From assembly GCF_006716815.1 (NCBI RefSeq), contig NZ_VFPS01000001.1:496001-560000 (forward strand): a stretch of 64,000 bases of DNA. The letters run 5' to 3'. The DNA is from Microbacterium lacticum. Lineage in GTDB: Bacteria; Actinomycetota; Actinomycetes; Actinomycetales; Microbacteriaceae. Positions 18,551 to 27,901 of this stretch are shown here, one piece after another. Position 1 is the stretch's first letter; each line of letters begins with the position of its first letter. Position numbers and translations under genes: made by a program. The notes under the pieces are model-generated. The model was given only the letters and a program-made list of their open reading frames with translations, was not told the origin of the DNA and did no database searches.

Positions 18551-18946
18551 GGCGAATGGGTCGGCTGGACGGTCGCGTGGCGGGGGAGACCCCGCGCCGA
18601 GGAACGTCCGGGCTCCACAGGGCAGGGCGGTGGGTAACACCCACCCGGAGCGATCCGCGAGACAGTGCCACAGAGAGCAGACCGCCCCGGATTCTCGCTC
18701 GTCGAGAGCCGGGGTAAGGGTGAAAGGGTGGTGTAAGAGACCACCGGGGTCGTGGTGACACGACCCGCACGGTAAACCTCGCCCGGAGCAAGGTCAGACA
18801 GGGGATGTGGACGCGGCCCGCCGAGTCCCCGGGTAGACCGCTGGAGCGGCACGGCAACGTGTCGCCGAGAGAGATGACCGTCCACGGGGCCTCACTTCGG
18901 TGAAGACCCCCGGACAGAACCCGGCGTACAGGCCGGCCCATTCGCC
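18551..18946 (+). ncRNA. rnpB: RNase P RNA, bacterial type A
   Basis: This is the catalytic RNA that trims tRNA 5' leaders. The 5' end GGCGAATGGGTCGGC pairs with the 3' end around GGCCCATTCGCC to close the P1 stem. Conserved cores are visible in order: GAGGAACGTCCGGGCTCC, ACAGTGCCACAGAGA, GGTGTAAGAGACCACC, GGTAAACCTC and ACAGAACCCGGCGTACAG. A possible -10 box TAGACT lies at 18540-18545, very close to the 5' end. The helR-like gene ends one base beyond its 3' end on the other strand. Confidence 0.96.
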
Positions 18947-18947
18947 C

Positions 18948-21247
18948 TCACGAGGTCAGCAGCACGAGCTGCGCCGTCGCGCGGGTCATCGCCACGTAGC
19001 GGTCCACCGCTCCGGTGAGTCCGTCGCCGAACCCTTCGGGGTCGACCAGCACGACGAGATCGAACTCCAGCCCCTTCACCCGCTCGGGGTCGAGCGAGCG
19101 CACGCGATCGCGCGGCGGGAACCACGGCGCCCCGATCACGACGGCGACGCCCTCCGCGTGGGTGTCCGCCCACTCGGTGATGATCCGCTCGAGATCGACC
19201 ACCGGTCCGTGCCGCACCGGCAGGCCGGAGTGCCGGATGGCGCGGGGCACCGAGGCATCCGGCAGTGCCGCCCGGATGACGGGCTCGGCGACCGCCATCA
19301 CCTCCTCGGGTGTGCGGTATCCGATCGTCAAGGTCGACACCGTGACGCGCCCGACGCCCACGCGCCCGACGCGCTCCTCCCACGTCTCCGTGAACCCGTG
19401 CCGCGCCTGCGCCCGGTCGCCCACGATCGTGAAGCTGCCCGAGGGGCACCGGCGCAGCAGCATCTGCCCCACTGCGCGTCGGTCAACTCCTGCGCCTCGT
19501 CGACCACGATGTGCGCGAACGGGCCCGCGAACGGATCCGCCGGCGCCTCCGCAAAGGTGTCGAGGGTCTGGCGCAGATCCTGCCCGCGCCGCATGGACAT
19601 GACGCGCAGGTCGCCGTCGTCCGCCGCGATGAGATGCGTCACGACGTCATCCATCACCGCGCGATCGGCGGCGGCTTCGGCGCGAGCGCGCCGCCGCCGC
19701 ACCTCGTCGGCGGGATCGCCCACCCGCAGGCGCGCGGCATCGAGCGACGGCAGGTCGACGTCGGTCGAGTCAGCGCCCGCCGCGCGCGTCAGCACCGCGA
19801 CATCCGCACCGGTCAGCCACGGCGCGCACGTCGCCAGCATGTCGGCAGATGCCCACAGCCCCCGGAGCAGCGCCTCCGGGTCGAGAAGCGGCCAGATGCG
19901 TGCGAACGCGGAGCGCAGGTCGTCGTCGGCGTCGAGCACGGCGCGCGTCGCCCCCGCGTGGTCGTCGAGGCCGTAGGCGTCGAACTGCCCCTCGGCCTCG
20001 AGCGGATCGTCTCCGAAGCCGTCGTCGGCCTCGACGGGCGTCGCCTCGCCCCAGCCTTCGCTCCAGCGCTCGTCCGTGCCGCCGTCCGCCGCGTCGCCCG
20101 CTCCCGGCGTGAGACGGCGCAGCGTCTCATCCACCCGATCGGCGACGAGGTCGACGAGACGCTCCCACGCGTCCGAGTGGACGGCGTTGTGCGGGAGATC
20201 ACCGGATGCCTCGAACACCTCGGCCCACTCGGCCGCAGAGACCTGCACCGGGCCCCACGGCGTCGGAACCGCGCGCGCCGCGACGGGCGGATGCTCCCAC
20301 AGCGCGGTGGCGGCGTCGATCGCCGACGCCATGCGCGCGTCGCTCTTCACACGGCGGAGGTCGAGGTCGGACTCGACGGGGACATCGGCGCCTCCGCCGG
20401 TGACGAGGTCGGACAGCGTCGCGACGAGCGCGCCCTCCTCCCCGAGGCTCGGCAGCACGTCGTCGATGTAGTCGAGGTACGGGCGGTGCGGCCCCACGAA
20501 CAGCAGCCCACCCCCGCCCTCGCGCAGGCGAGGGTCGCCGTAGAGCAGATACGCCGCGCGGTGCAGCGCCACGACGGTCTTGCCGGTGCCCGGTCCGCCC
20601 TCGACGACGAGCGCCCCGCTCGAGCCCGCCCGCACGATCGCGTCCTGATCGGCCTGGATCGTCGCCAGCACATCGCGCATGCGCGGAGAGCGGCTCGCGC
20701 CGAGGCTCGCGATGAACGCGGACTGGTCATCGAGCGCGGCGCCGTGATCGATCCCATCGGCCGCGAACATCTCGTCCCAGTAGTCGACGATGCGCCCGCG
20801 CGACCAGCGGTAGCGGCGACAACTGGCGAGCCCCAACGGATGCCCGTGACTCGCCGCGAAGAACGGCTCTGCCGCGGGAGCGCGCCAGTCGACGAGCAGG
20901 CGTGCGCCGGTGGCATCCGACAGCCCGAACCTGCCGACGTACACGAGCTCACCGTCCATCCCCGCCATCCGCCCGATGCACGCGTCGAGGCCGAAGCGCC
21001 GCAGCACCCGCAGCCATGCGCTCAGGCGCTGCACCTCGCGGTCGCGCTCGAGAGCCGCCTGCCCCGCACGACCGGGCTCGAGACGTACCCGCGCAAGACG
21101 CGCCGCGGTGTCGTCGACCGCGTCCGCCAGGGCGTCACGGATGCGGGCGAACATCTGCTCGTCGTCGCCGATGAGCGCGGGGGCGCTCTTCTCCGCCAGC
21201 CGGTCGGGGAGCGCGAATGCGCTCGTTCCGTCGTCGCTCTCCCGCAT
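18948..21247 (-). pseudogene. helR: HelR/HelD-like RNA-polymerase recycling ATPase, frameshifted
   Basis: The first 590 or so residues match the actinobacterial HelR/HelD motor that strips stalled RNA polymerase from DNA. They show the block VGRFGLSDATGARLLVDWRAP, Walker A GGPGTGKT and a Walker B-like VVDEAQELTD. Shortly after AQW the frame is lost, and the C-terminal helicase part (GQMLLRRCPSGSFTIVGD through YVAMTRA) continues in the -1 frame. One extra G in the run of four at 19467-19470 (complement) would restore a single frame of about 766 residues, a normal length. The shift may be a real mutation or a homopolymer sequencing error. Confidence 0.82.
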
Positions 21248-21307
21248 GCCGCACCCCTCACTCCACGCGCCCAGAAATCAGGCACGATCAGCGATTCTGG
21301 CGCACGA

Positions 21308-21333
21308 AGGGGGCCTTGCCGCAAGAGCCCCCT
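21308..21333. terminator. Hairpin between ppgK and the helR-like gene
   Basis: Arms AGGGGGC (21308-21314) and GCCCCCT (21327-21333) enclose a twelve-base loop. It lies downstream of ppgK on the minus strand and could terminate it, but there is no T run on either side. Confidence 0.35.
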
Positions 21334-21362
21334 GAGGAGGGATAAGGGAAGGGGAGAGGGGT

Positions 21363-22190
21363 TCAGTCCGTCTCGGCGACGAGGTCGTCGGCCGACTCCG
21401 CCGGTACGCTCGCTTCATCGTGAGCGAGCGCGAGCGCCGCGGCGCCGATGATGCCCGCATTGTTGCGGTGCACGGCCGGCACCATCGGCGTCTGCAGGTC
21501 GAGCAGCGGCAGGAAGTGCTCCGAGTGCTTCGAGACTCCGCCGCCTACGATGAACAGGTCGGGGTTCAGCACGAACTCGAGGTGGCTGTAGTAGCGCTGG
21601 AGGCGCTTCGCCCACTCGTGCCAGCTCAGCTGCTCGCGCTCGACCGCCGAGTAGGCCGCCCAGCGCTCGAAGTCGGTGGACTCGTTCGCGCGCTGGAGGT
21701 GACCGAGCTCGGAGTTCGGGATCAGGATCCCGTCGTGCAGCAGCGCGGTGCCGATGCCCGTGCCGAGGGTCGTCAGGAGCACGAGGCCCTCGACACCGCG
21801 CGCGGCGCCGTACTGCGCCTCGGCGACGCCGGCGACGTCGGCGTCGTTGGCGAAGTGGATCTCGCGACCGAGACCGTCTTCGAAGAACTTCTCGGCCTCG
21901 AAGCCGATCCAGGTGTCGGCCACGTTCGCAGCAGACAGGGTGCGGCCGTGCTTCACGATCGCTGGGAAGGCGACCCCGAGCGGGATGTCGGCGTCGGTGA
22001 CCCCGAGCGTGTCGAGCACGGTCTGCACGGCGGTCAGCACGTCGTCGGGCTCGGCGCCGGTCGGCGTCGCGACCTTCACCCGCTCGCTGAGCAGTGTCCC
22101 CGCCTCGAGATCCACCAGGGCGCCCTTGATGCCCGTGCCACCGATGTCCACCCCGACCGCCTGGGTCGCGTGCGTCGCCTGCGTCGTCAT
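21363..22190 (-). CDS. ppgK: Polyphosphate glucokinase (ROK family)
   Basis: Phosphorylates glucose using polyphosphate or ATP. The 275-residue protein has the phosphate-binding motif DIGGTGIKG near the N-terminus. A second glycine-rich site TTLGTGIGTALLHDG is followed by the catalytic-type region EIHFANDADVAG. The later RRYYSHLEF-type block is the PpgK-specific tail of the ROK fold. Length matches actinobacterial PpgK. It diverges from the glnA2 group. Confidence 0.92.
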   Translation of the reverse strand: MTTQATHATQAVGVDIGGTGIKGALVDLEAGTLLSERVKVATPTGAEPDDVLTAVQTVLDTLGVTDADIPLGVAFPAIVKHGRTLSAANVADTWIGFEAEKFFEDGLGREIHFANDADVAGVAEAQYGAARGVEGLVLLTTLGTGIGTALLHDGILIPNSELGHLQRANESTDFERWAAYSAVEREQLSWHEWAKRLQRYYSHLEFVLNPDLFIVGGGVSKHSEHFLPLLDLQTPMVPAVHRNNAGIIGAAALALAHDEASVPAESADDLVAETD

Positions 22191-22259
22191 GCCCCCAACC
22201 TTAGCGACGCGGAGCGCGGCGATCATTAGGATCTGAATGAACCCTCGGAAGGAGCCGCT

Positions 22260-22502
22260 ATGTTTGCCGGCGAAGACAAGTTCTGGTACAACCTCACGAC
22301 AGGAAAGGTGGAGCGCGGTTTCGAGTCGCCCGCGATCGATCGCGTCGGCCCCTTCGACACCGAGGAGGAGGCGGCCGCGGCCCCGAAACTGCTCGCCGAG
22401 CGCTCGCGCGCGTGGGCCGACGACGACGCCGCCGAGGATGCCTGGGGAACGGGCTCCGGCGCGGCCTCGGGCGATGAGCAGACGGACGCACCGGGCCGAT
22501 AG
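22260..22502 (+). CDS. Small SPOR-like protein
   Basis: An 80-residue acidic protein beginning MFAGEDKFWYNLTTGKVERG, with a later RVGPFDTEEEAAAA segment. Small proteins with this W-Y-N-x-x-T-G-x-V pattern are annotated as SPOR-like in Microbacteriaceae and related groups. Peptidoglycan binding is not shown for them. The C-terminal 30 residues are low complexity. A GGAAGGAG-like ribosome site lies just upstream of ATG 22260. It precedes glnA2 by about 50 bases. Confidence 0.75.
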   Translation: MFAGEDKFWYNLTTGKVERGFESPAIDRVGPFDTEEEAAAAPKLLAERSRAWADDDAAEDAWGTGSGAASGDEQTDAPGR

Positions 22503-22553
22503 TCTGGCCTTCGAGTCGGTCGCGCGTGCGCGGGCCGTGTGGGAGAGGACGCG

Positions 22554-23891
22554 ATGGACAAGCAGCGGGACTTCGTACTGCGCACGATTGAGGAGCGGGG
22601 GGTCAAGTTCGTCAGGCTGTGGTTCACCGATGTGATCGGCACGCTCAAGTCGGTCGCGATCGCTCCCGCCGAGGTCGAGGGCGCGTTCACGGAGGGCCTC
22701 GGCTTCGACGGTTCGGCGATCGAAGGGCTCACCCGCTCGTACGAGTCGGACCTGCTGGCCCACCCCGACCCCACGACCTTCCAGACGCTGCCCTGGCGCG
22801 GTGAGATCGACCCGACGGCGCGGATGTTCTGCGACATCACGACCCCCGACGGCCAGCCCGCCGTCGCCGACCCGCGGCACGTGCTCAAGCGCACGCTCGC
22901 GAAGGCGGCCGACGCCGGGTTCACGTTCTACACGCACCCCGAGATCGAGTTCTACCTGCTGAAGTCGTCGTCGTTCGGCCCCGACGGGCCCGAGCCGGTC
23001 GACTCGGCCGGCTACTTCGACAACGTCCCCGGCGGCACCGCGCACGACTTCCGTCGCCGGAGCGTCCGGATGCTCGAAGACCTCGGCATCTCGGTGGAGT
23101 ACAGCCATCACGAGGGCGGCCCGGGCCAGAACGAGATCGATCTGCGCTACGCCGACGCCCTCGCGACCGCCGACAACATCATGACGTTCCGCACGGTCGT
23201 CAAAGAGGTCGCGATCGAGCAGGGCGTGTACGCGACGTTCATGCCCAAGCCCCTCTCGGGGAAGCCGGGCAGCGGCATGCACACGCACATGTCGCTCTTC
23301 GAGGGCGACCACAACGCGTTCTACGAGGAGGGCGCGCAGTACCAGCTCTCGAGGGTGGGGCGTCAGTTCATCGCGGGCCTGCTGACCCACGCGAACGAGA
23401 TCGCGGCGGTCACGAACCAGTTCGTCAACTCCTACAAGCGACTGTGGGGCGGCGATGAGGCGCCGAGCTTCATCTGCTGGGGGCACAACAACCGCTCCGC
23501 CCTTGTGCGGGTGCCGATGTACAAGCCGAACAAGGGTCAGTCCACGCGCGTCGAGTACCGCGCGCTCGACCCCGCCGCGAACCCCTACCTCGCCTACGCC
23601 CTGCTGCTGGCGGCCGGGCTGAAGGGCATCGAGGAGGGCTACGAGCTTCCGCCGGAGGCCGAGGACAACGTGTGGTCGCTCACCGACGCCGAGCGGCGTG
23701 CGCTCGGCTACGCGCAGCTGCCCGCGAGCCTCGACCACGCCCTGGAGTACATGGAGGACTCGGAGCTTGTCGCGGAGACGCTCGGCGAGCAGGTGTTCAA
23801 CTACGTGCTGCTCAACAAGCGCCGCGAATGGCAGGAATACCGCGCCCAGGTGACGCCCTTCGAACTGAAGAGCAACCTGGAGATGCTCTAA
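22554..23891 (+). CDS. glnA2: Glutamine synthetase, GlnA2 type
   Basis: A type I glutamine synthetase-like enzyme (glutamate plus ammonia plus ATP). The 445-residue length and signatures LGFDGSAIEG, PEIEFYLL, NEIDLRYADA, FMPKPLSGKPGSGMH and NRSALVRVP are intact. It is shorter than GlnA1, and the segment that carries the adenylylated tyrosine in GlnA1 reads differently here, as in actinobacterial GlnA2. ATG 22554 has GGGAGAGGA upstream. It is followed by glnE after six bases, the same pairing as in Mycobacterium tuberculosis and Streptomyces. Confidence 0.93.
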   Translation: MDKQRDFVLRTIEERGVKFVRLWFTDVIGTLKSVAIAPAEVEGAFTEGLGFDGSAIEGLTRSYESDLLAHPDPTTFQTLPWRGEIDPTARMFCDITTPDGQPAVADPRHVLKRTLAKAADAGFTFYTHPEIEFYLLKSSSFGPDGPEPVDSAGYFDNVPGGTAHDFRRRSVRMLEDLGISVEYSHHEGGPGQNEIDLRYADALATADNIMTFRTVVKEVAIEQGVYATFMPKPLSGKPGSGMHTHMSLFEGDHNAFYEEGAQYQLSRVGRQFIAGLLTHANEIAAVTNQFVNSYKRLWGGDEAPSFICWGHNNRSALVRVPMYKPNKGQSTRVEYRALDPAANPYLAYALLLAAGLKGIEEGYELPPEAEDNVWSLTDAERRALGYAQLPASLDHALEYMEDSELVAETLGEQVFNYVLLNKRREWQEYRAQVTPFELKSNLEML

Positions 23892-23897
23892 CCCGCC

Positions 23898-26894
23898 ATG
23901 TCCGGCGGCGAGCGAGCCTTGGGTCGCACGACCCTCGCGCGCGACGGGTTCAGCGAGCTCGGCGACGCCGATCGCCTCCTGACCGAGCTCTCCGATGCGG
24001 TCGGGATGCCGCGCGAGGAGATCCTCGTCGGCGCGGCGTCGGCCGCCGATCCCGATGCCGCACTGTCGGCCCTCGCCCGGATCGCGCGCCGTGATCCGGC
24101 GGCGGTCGGCTCGGCGCTCCGCCGGGTCGGCCCGACGCTCTGGCTGCTTCTCGGCGCGTCGAGCGGCTTCGCCGAGTTCTATCAGCGGCATCCCGAGGAA
24201 CTGGCCGAGCTGCCCGAACCGGGTGGGGCGCTCCCGAGCGGTGACGACCTCGTCGCCGAGCTGCGCGCGGCAGTCGACGCGGATGCCTCCGGCTTCGCCG
24301 CACACGGCGACGAGTCGGCGTGGGTCGCCCTACGCGTGCGCTATCGGCGTCTGCTCGCCCGGATCACGGCGTTCGACCTGTCCGCCGACGACCCCGTCGC
24401 GGTGCTGCCAGCAGTCGCGGCGGCACTCGCGGATGCGGCGGGGGCGGCGCTCGAGGCATCCCTCTGCGTCGCCCGCACGCGTGTCGCGGGTGCCGCCGGC
24501 ACGGGTCTGTTTCCGCGGGAGCAGGTCGAGGCGACGCGGCTCGCCATCATCGGCATGGGCAAGGCCGGGGCGCGCGAGCTGAACTACGTCAGCGACGTCG
24601 ACGTCATCTTCGTCGGCGGTGGCACCGATGCGCTCCTCGACGAGATCGGGGAGAGCCGGGTGATCGACATCGCGACGCGCCTGGCGGTGCAGACGATGCG
24701 CGGCATCTCGGGCATGGAGATCGAGCCGCCGCTGTGGGAGGTCGACGCGAACCTCCGCCCGGAGGGCAAGCAGGGCGCCCTCGTGCGGAGTCTCGACTCC
24801 CACCTGGCCTACTACGACCGCTGGGCGAAGAGCTGGGAGTTCCAGGCGCTGCTGAAGGCGCGTCCGCTCGCCGGGGATCGCATGCTCGGGGCGGCATATG
24901 TCGAGGCGCTGCAGCCCAGTGTGTGGACGAGCGCCGCGCGGGAGAACTTCGTCGACAGCGTGCAGCGCATGCGCGAACGCGTGACGGAGTTCATCCCCGC
25001 CGAGGAGGTGCCGTACCAGCTGAAGCTCGGGCCGGGCGGCATCCGCGACATCGAGTTCACGGTGCAGCTGCTGCAGCTCGTGCACGGTCTCGCCGACGAC
25101 CGCATCCGTCAGCGCGGCACGCTCGACGCGCTCGAGGCCCTCGTCGCCGAGGGGTACATCGGGCGCATGGATGCCGCGGCGTTCGCCCGCGACTACCGCA
25201 TGCTGCGCGTGCTCGAGCACCGGATGCAGCTGCGGGAGCTGCGTCGTACGCACCTCATGCCGCAGACGCCCGAGGGGCTCCGCGTGCTCGCTCGCGCCTC
25301 GCGGCTGGCCTCGGACGGCCCGGGTGTCTGGGCTCTCTGGGAGGGGATCAAGCGCGAGGTGCGCGAGATCCACGTGCGGCTGTTCTACCGGCCGCTCCTC
25401 TCCGCCGTCGCCGCACTCCCCGCCGAGGAGCAGCAGCTGTCGACGGCGCAGGCGCACGACCGACTCGCGGCGATCGGGTTCCGCGACCCCGCCGGCGCGC
25501 TCCGCCACATCGGCGCGCTCACGGGCGGCATCAGCCGCAAGGCATCCATTCAGCGTCACCTCATGCCGATCATGATCCGCTGGTTCGCCGACGGGGTCGA
25601 TCCTGACTACGGACTTCTCGCGTACCGGCGCATCAGCGAGCGGCTGGGGGAGACCCCCTGGTTCCTGCGCATGCTGCGCGACTCGTCGGGCGCGGCCGAG
25701 CGGCTCACGCACGTCCTCTCCGGATCGCGATACATCGGCGAGCTGATGGAGTGGATCCCCGAGTCGGTCGCGTGGCTCGACTCGGACGACCAGCTGCGGC
25801 CGCGGAGCGGTGTCGCCCTGCAGGACGAGGCGCGGGCGATCCAGACCCGTCACGAGACCATCGGCGACGCGATGCGCGCGGTGCAGAACCTCCGCCGGCG
25901 CGAGCTGTTGCGCTTGGCGTTCGGCGCGATCCTCGGCACCCTCACGATCGAGGAGCTCGCCGAGGGGCTCACCACGGTCAGCGAGGTGACGATCCAGGCG
26001 ACTCTTCGCGCCGTGCGGCGCGAGGTGGTGCCGCCGGAGGATGCGGCCCTCGACTTCTCGGTGATCGCGATGGGCCGGTTCGGCGGCGGCGAGCTCGGGT
26101 TCGGCTCCGACGCCGACGTGCTCTACGTCTACGACGCGAACGGGCTCGACCCCGAGCGCGCGCACGAGCTGTCGCGTCAGCTCGTGGCGGGCCTGCGCAC
26201 CTACTCGGAGGATCAGCGCGTGCCGTTCGACCTCGACGCTGATCTCCGCCCGGAGGGCCGGAACGGCCCGCTCGTGCGCTCGCTCGACTCGTATGCCGAG
26301 TACTACCGCCGCTGGTCGCTGTCGTGGGAGGCGCAGGCCCTGCTGCGGGCGCGCGGAGTGGCCGGCAGCGTGAACCTCATCCGGCGGTTCATGGCGATCG
26401 CCGACGAGGTGCGGTATCCGGCGCAGGTGCAGGTGCAGGATCTGCGCGAGATCAAGCGGATCAAGGCGCGCGTGGAGAACGAGCGGCTGCCGCAGGGCGT
26501 CGACCGTGCGCGCCACGTGAAGCTCGGCCCCGGCGGGCTGAGCGACGTCGAGTGGCTCGTGCAGCTCATCCAGCACGAGCACGCCCACGCCCTGCCGGGC
26601 CTGCGGACGAGCTCGACGCTGGATGCGTTGGAGGCGGCCCGCGCGGCGGGGCTGGTTCCGGATGCCGCGGCCGCGCGCCTGGCCGCATCGTGGCGTCTCG
26701 CGAGCCGGCTGCGCTCGGCGAACACCCTCCTGTCCGGGCAGACGAGCGATGTGCTCCCGACCGACCGGGCCAAGCTCGACGGCATCGGGCGGCTCCTGGA
26801 GTACCCGGCCCGGTCCGCGACGCTCGTCGAGGAGGAGTGGCTGCGCACCGCGCGCCGTGCGCGCCGCGACTTCGAGAAGCTCTTCTACGGGTGA
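23898..26894 (+). CDS. glnE: Bifunctional glutamine synthetase adenylyltransferase/deadenylylase
   Basis: Adds AMP to, and removes it from, GlnA1 in response to nitrogen status. The 998-residue protein has the two nucleotidyltransferase domains of the family, each with its G-x-G...D-x-D motif. The first is GKAGARELNYVSDVDVIF (about residue 217) and the second is GRFGGGELGFGSDADVLYV (about residue 724). Each is followed by the GPGGIRDIE / GPGGLSDVE block. It ends at the edge of the accessory region. In relatives the next gene would be glnA1, convergent. Confidence 0.95.
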   Translation: MSGGERALGRTTLARDGFSELGDADRLLTELSDAVGMPREEILVGAASAADPDAALSALARIARRDPAAVGSALRRVGPTLWLLLGASSGFAEFYQRHPEELAELPEPGGALPSGDDLVAELRAAVDADASGFAAHGDESAWVALRVRYRRLLARITAFDLSADDPVAVLPAVAAALADAAGAALEASLCVARTRVAGAAGTGLFPREQVEATRLAIIGMGKAGARELNYVSDVDVIFVGGGTDALLDEIGESRVIDIATRLAVQTMRGISGMEIEPPLWEVDANLRPEGKQGALVRSLDSHLAYYDRWAKSWEFQALLKARPLAGDRMLGAAYVEALQPSVWTSAARENFVDSVQRMRERVTEFIPAEEVPYQLKLGPGGIRDIEFTVQLLQLVHGLADDRIRQRGTLDALEALVAEGYIGRMDAAAFARDYRMLRVLEHRMQLRELRRTHLMPQTPEGLRVLARASRLASDGPGVWALWEGIKREVREIHVRLFYRPLLSAVAALPAEEQQLSTAQAHDRLAAIGFRDPAGALRHIGALTGGISRKASIQRHLMPIMIRWFADGVDPDYGLLAYRRISERLGETPWFLRMLRDSSGAAERLTHVLSGSRYIGELMEWIPESVAWLDSDDQLRPRSGVALQDEARAIQTRHETIGDAMRAVQNLRRRELLRLAFGAILGTLTIEELAEGLTTVSEVTIQATLRAVRREVVPPEDAALDFSVIAMGRFGGGELGFGSDADVLYVYDANGLDPERAHELSRQLVAGLRTYSEDQRVPFDLDADLRPEGRNGPLVRSLDSYAEYYRRWSLSWEAQALLRARGVAGSVNLIRRFMAIADEVRYPAQVQVQDLREIKRIKARVENERLPQGVDRARHVKLGPGGLSDVEWLVQLIQHEHAHALPGLRTSSTLDALEAARAAGLVPDAAAARLAASWRLASRLRSANTLLSGQTSDVLPTDRAKLDGIGRLLEYPARSATLVEEEWLRTARRARRDFEKLFYG

Positions 26895-26931
26895 GGCTCC
26901 AGCCGCGGTTGAAGCCCGCGCCCGGCCGCCG

Positions 26932-27009
26932 CAACTGCAAAGCCGCGGCGGCGACACGCCGACGATCGGGTCGCGCAGGCGGCGTGTCGCGCAGGATGCC
27001 TTGCAGTTG
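26932..27009. repeat. Nested inverted repeat after glnE
   Basis: The outer arms CAACTGCAA (26932-26940) and TTGCAGTTG (27001-27009) enclose a second perfect pair, GCGACACGCC (26951-26960) and GGCGTGTCGC (26981-26990). The whole folds into a long stem with an internal bulge. It could terminate glnE or be a small dispersed repeat. No T tract follows. Confidence 0.55.
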
Positions 27010-27067
27010 GGGCGCGAGGCATCCAGCCCTGACCGTGCCCACGTGCCAAACCCCCACCGCAACGCCG

Positions 27068-27104
27068 AACGCCCCGGCATCCAGGGATCGGATGCCGGGG
27101 CGTT
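27068..27104. terminator. Strong hairpin, probably the original glnA1 terminator
   Basis: A 15-base perfect stem (27068-27082 with 27090-27104) and a seven-base loop. It lies 18 bases beyond the glnA-like stop codon at 27122-27124 on the minus strand. It is therefore in the place where a terminator for glnA1 would have been before insertion of the 30-kb region. It may also end glnE transcription from the other side. Confidence 0.65.
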
Positions 27105-27121
27105 GCGCGGTGCGTTGGGAG

Positions 27122-27144
27122 ATCAGACGCCGAAGTACAGCTCG
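27122..27144 (-). other. Relict glnA1 3' end; left boundary of the accessory region
   Basis: On the minus strand these bases encode E-L-Y-F-G-V then TGA, the exact C-terminus of GlnA1 encoded 30 kb away at 57529. It differs from the sequence at 57531-57550 by one base in 20 (GGC for the Gly codon). Upstream codons do not match glnA. I read this as the glnA tail left on the far side of an integration event, that is, an old attachment half-site. Confidence 0.75.
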
Positions 27145-27289
27145 GCTTGAGGATCTGAGAACCGGAGGGGGTTCCGCAGGCTCACACTTCCCTGCAAACA
27201 CAGGGAAGTGCAATGGTGAGTATGGGTGGGGTCGGTCAAGCCCCGGGACGTGGTGTAGCGGTCGGTGATCCTTCTGCTGTTGATTTTGG

Positions 27290-27469
27290 TTAGGCGCTGA
27301 GTTCGAGGACGGTGTCGGTGGTCGCCTCCGTTCCGGTGTCGGGGATGAGGGTGAGGCGGGACTTGGCGAGGATGTCGAGGCCGAGGTAGCGGCGTCCTTC
27401 GGCCCATTCGTCGGTGTGTTCGGCGAGGACCGCGCCGACGAGGCGGATGATCGCGTCACCGTTGGGGAA
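27290..27469 (-). pseudogene. IS256-family transposase, C-terminal fragment
   Basis: The last 59 residues of an IS256 (mutator-type) transposase, from FPNGDAIIRLVGAVLAEHTDEW to the stop. The fragment is cut at its upstream side by the left inverted repeat of the IS3 element (27471). Bases 27249-27270 (GTGGTGTAGCGGTCGGTGATC) look like the element's outer inverted repeat. The missing N-terminal part appears on the same strand at 40855-41347, beyond the stress cluster. Confidence 0.8.
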
Positions 27470-27524
27470 GTGAAGCGCCCTGGGTCTGATGGAGACTCTT
27501 GACCTTGGAAACGAGGATGGAGTT

Positions 27525-27869
27525 ATGCCCAAAGAACTGGCGAATGGGAAGCCGGCAACGCGTCGCTACTCGGTCGAGGAGAAGGCCGCCGCGGTGCGGA
27601 TGGTGAGAACGCTGCGCGCTGAGCTCGGCGTCATGCAAGGGACCGTGCAGCGCGTCGCGACGCAACTCGGCTACGGGGTCGAGTCCGTGCGGACGTGGGT
27701 GAGGCAGGCCGACGTCGATGACGGTGTCGCCCCCGGCGTGAGCAGCGCCGAGGCGCAGCGGGTGCGAGAGCTCGAGCAAGAGAATCGGGAGCTTCGCCGG
27801 GCCAACGAGGTGCTCAAGCGAGCCGCGTCTTTCTTCGGGGCGGAGCTCGACCGCCACTACCGGAAGTAG
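27525..27869 (+). CDS. IS3-family transposase OrfA
   Basis: A 114-residue DNA-binding subunit. The N-terminal helix-turn-helix includes RRYSVEEKAAAVRMV and QLGYGVESVRTWVRQ. A C-terminal leucine-zipper-like stretch (RVRELEQENRELRRANEVLKRA) follows. It normally joins OrfB by programmed -1 frameshifting near its 3' end. The gene is intact, but its partner is broken. Confidence 0.9.
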   Translation: MPKELANGKPATRRYSVEEKAAAVRMVRTLRAELGVMQGTVQRVATQLGYGVESVRTWVRQADVDDGVAPGVSSAEAQRVRELEQENRELRRANEVLKRAASFFGAELDRHYRK

Positions 27870-27901
27870 TCGCGTTCATCGACGCGAACAAAGACGACGT
27901 C

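Noticed and set aside
19441..19480. Programmed -1 frameshift in the helR-like gene
   Set aside because: The site (TGG GGC) does not fit a slippery heptamer, and relatives encode the protein in one frame; mutation or sequencing error is more likely.
24330..27080. 916-codon minus-strand frame opposite glnE
   Set aside because: Antisense to a clear GlnE with all motifs; composition shows it is a shadow.
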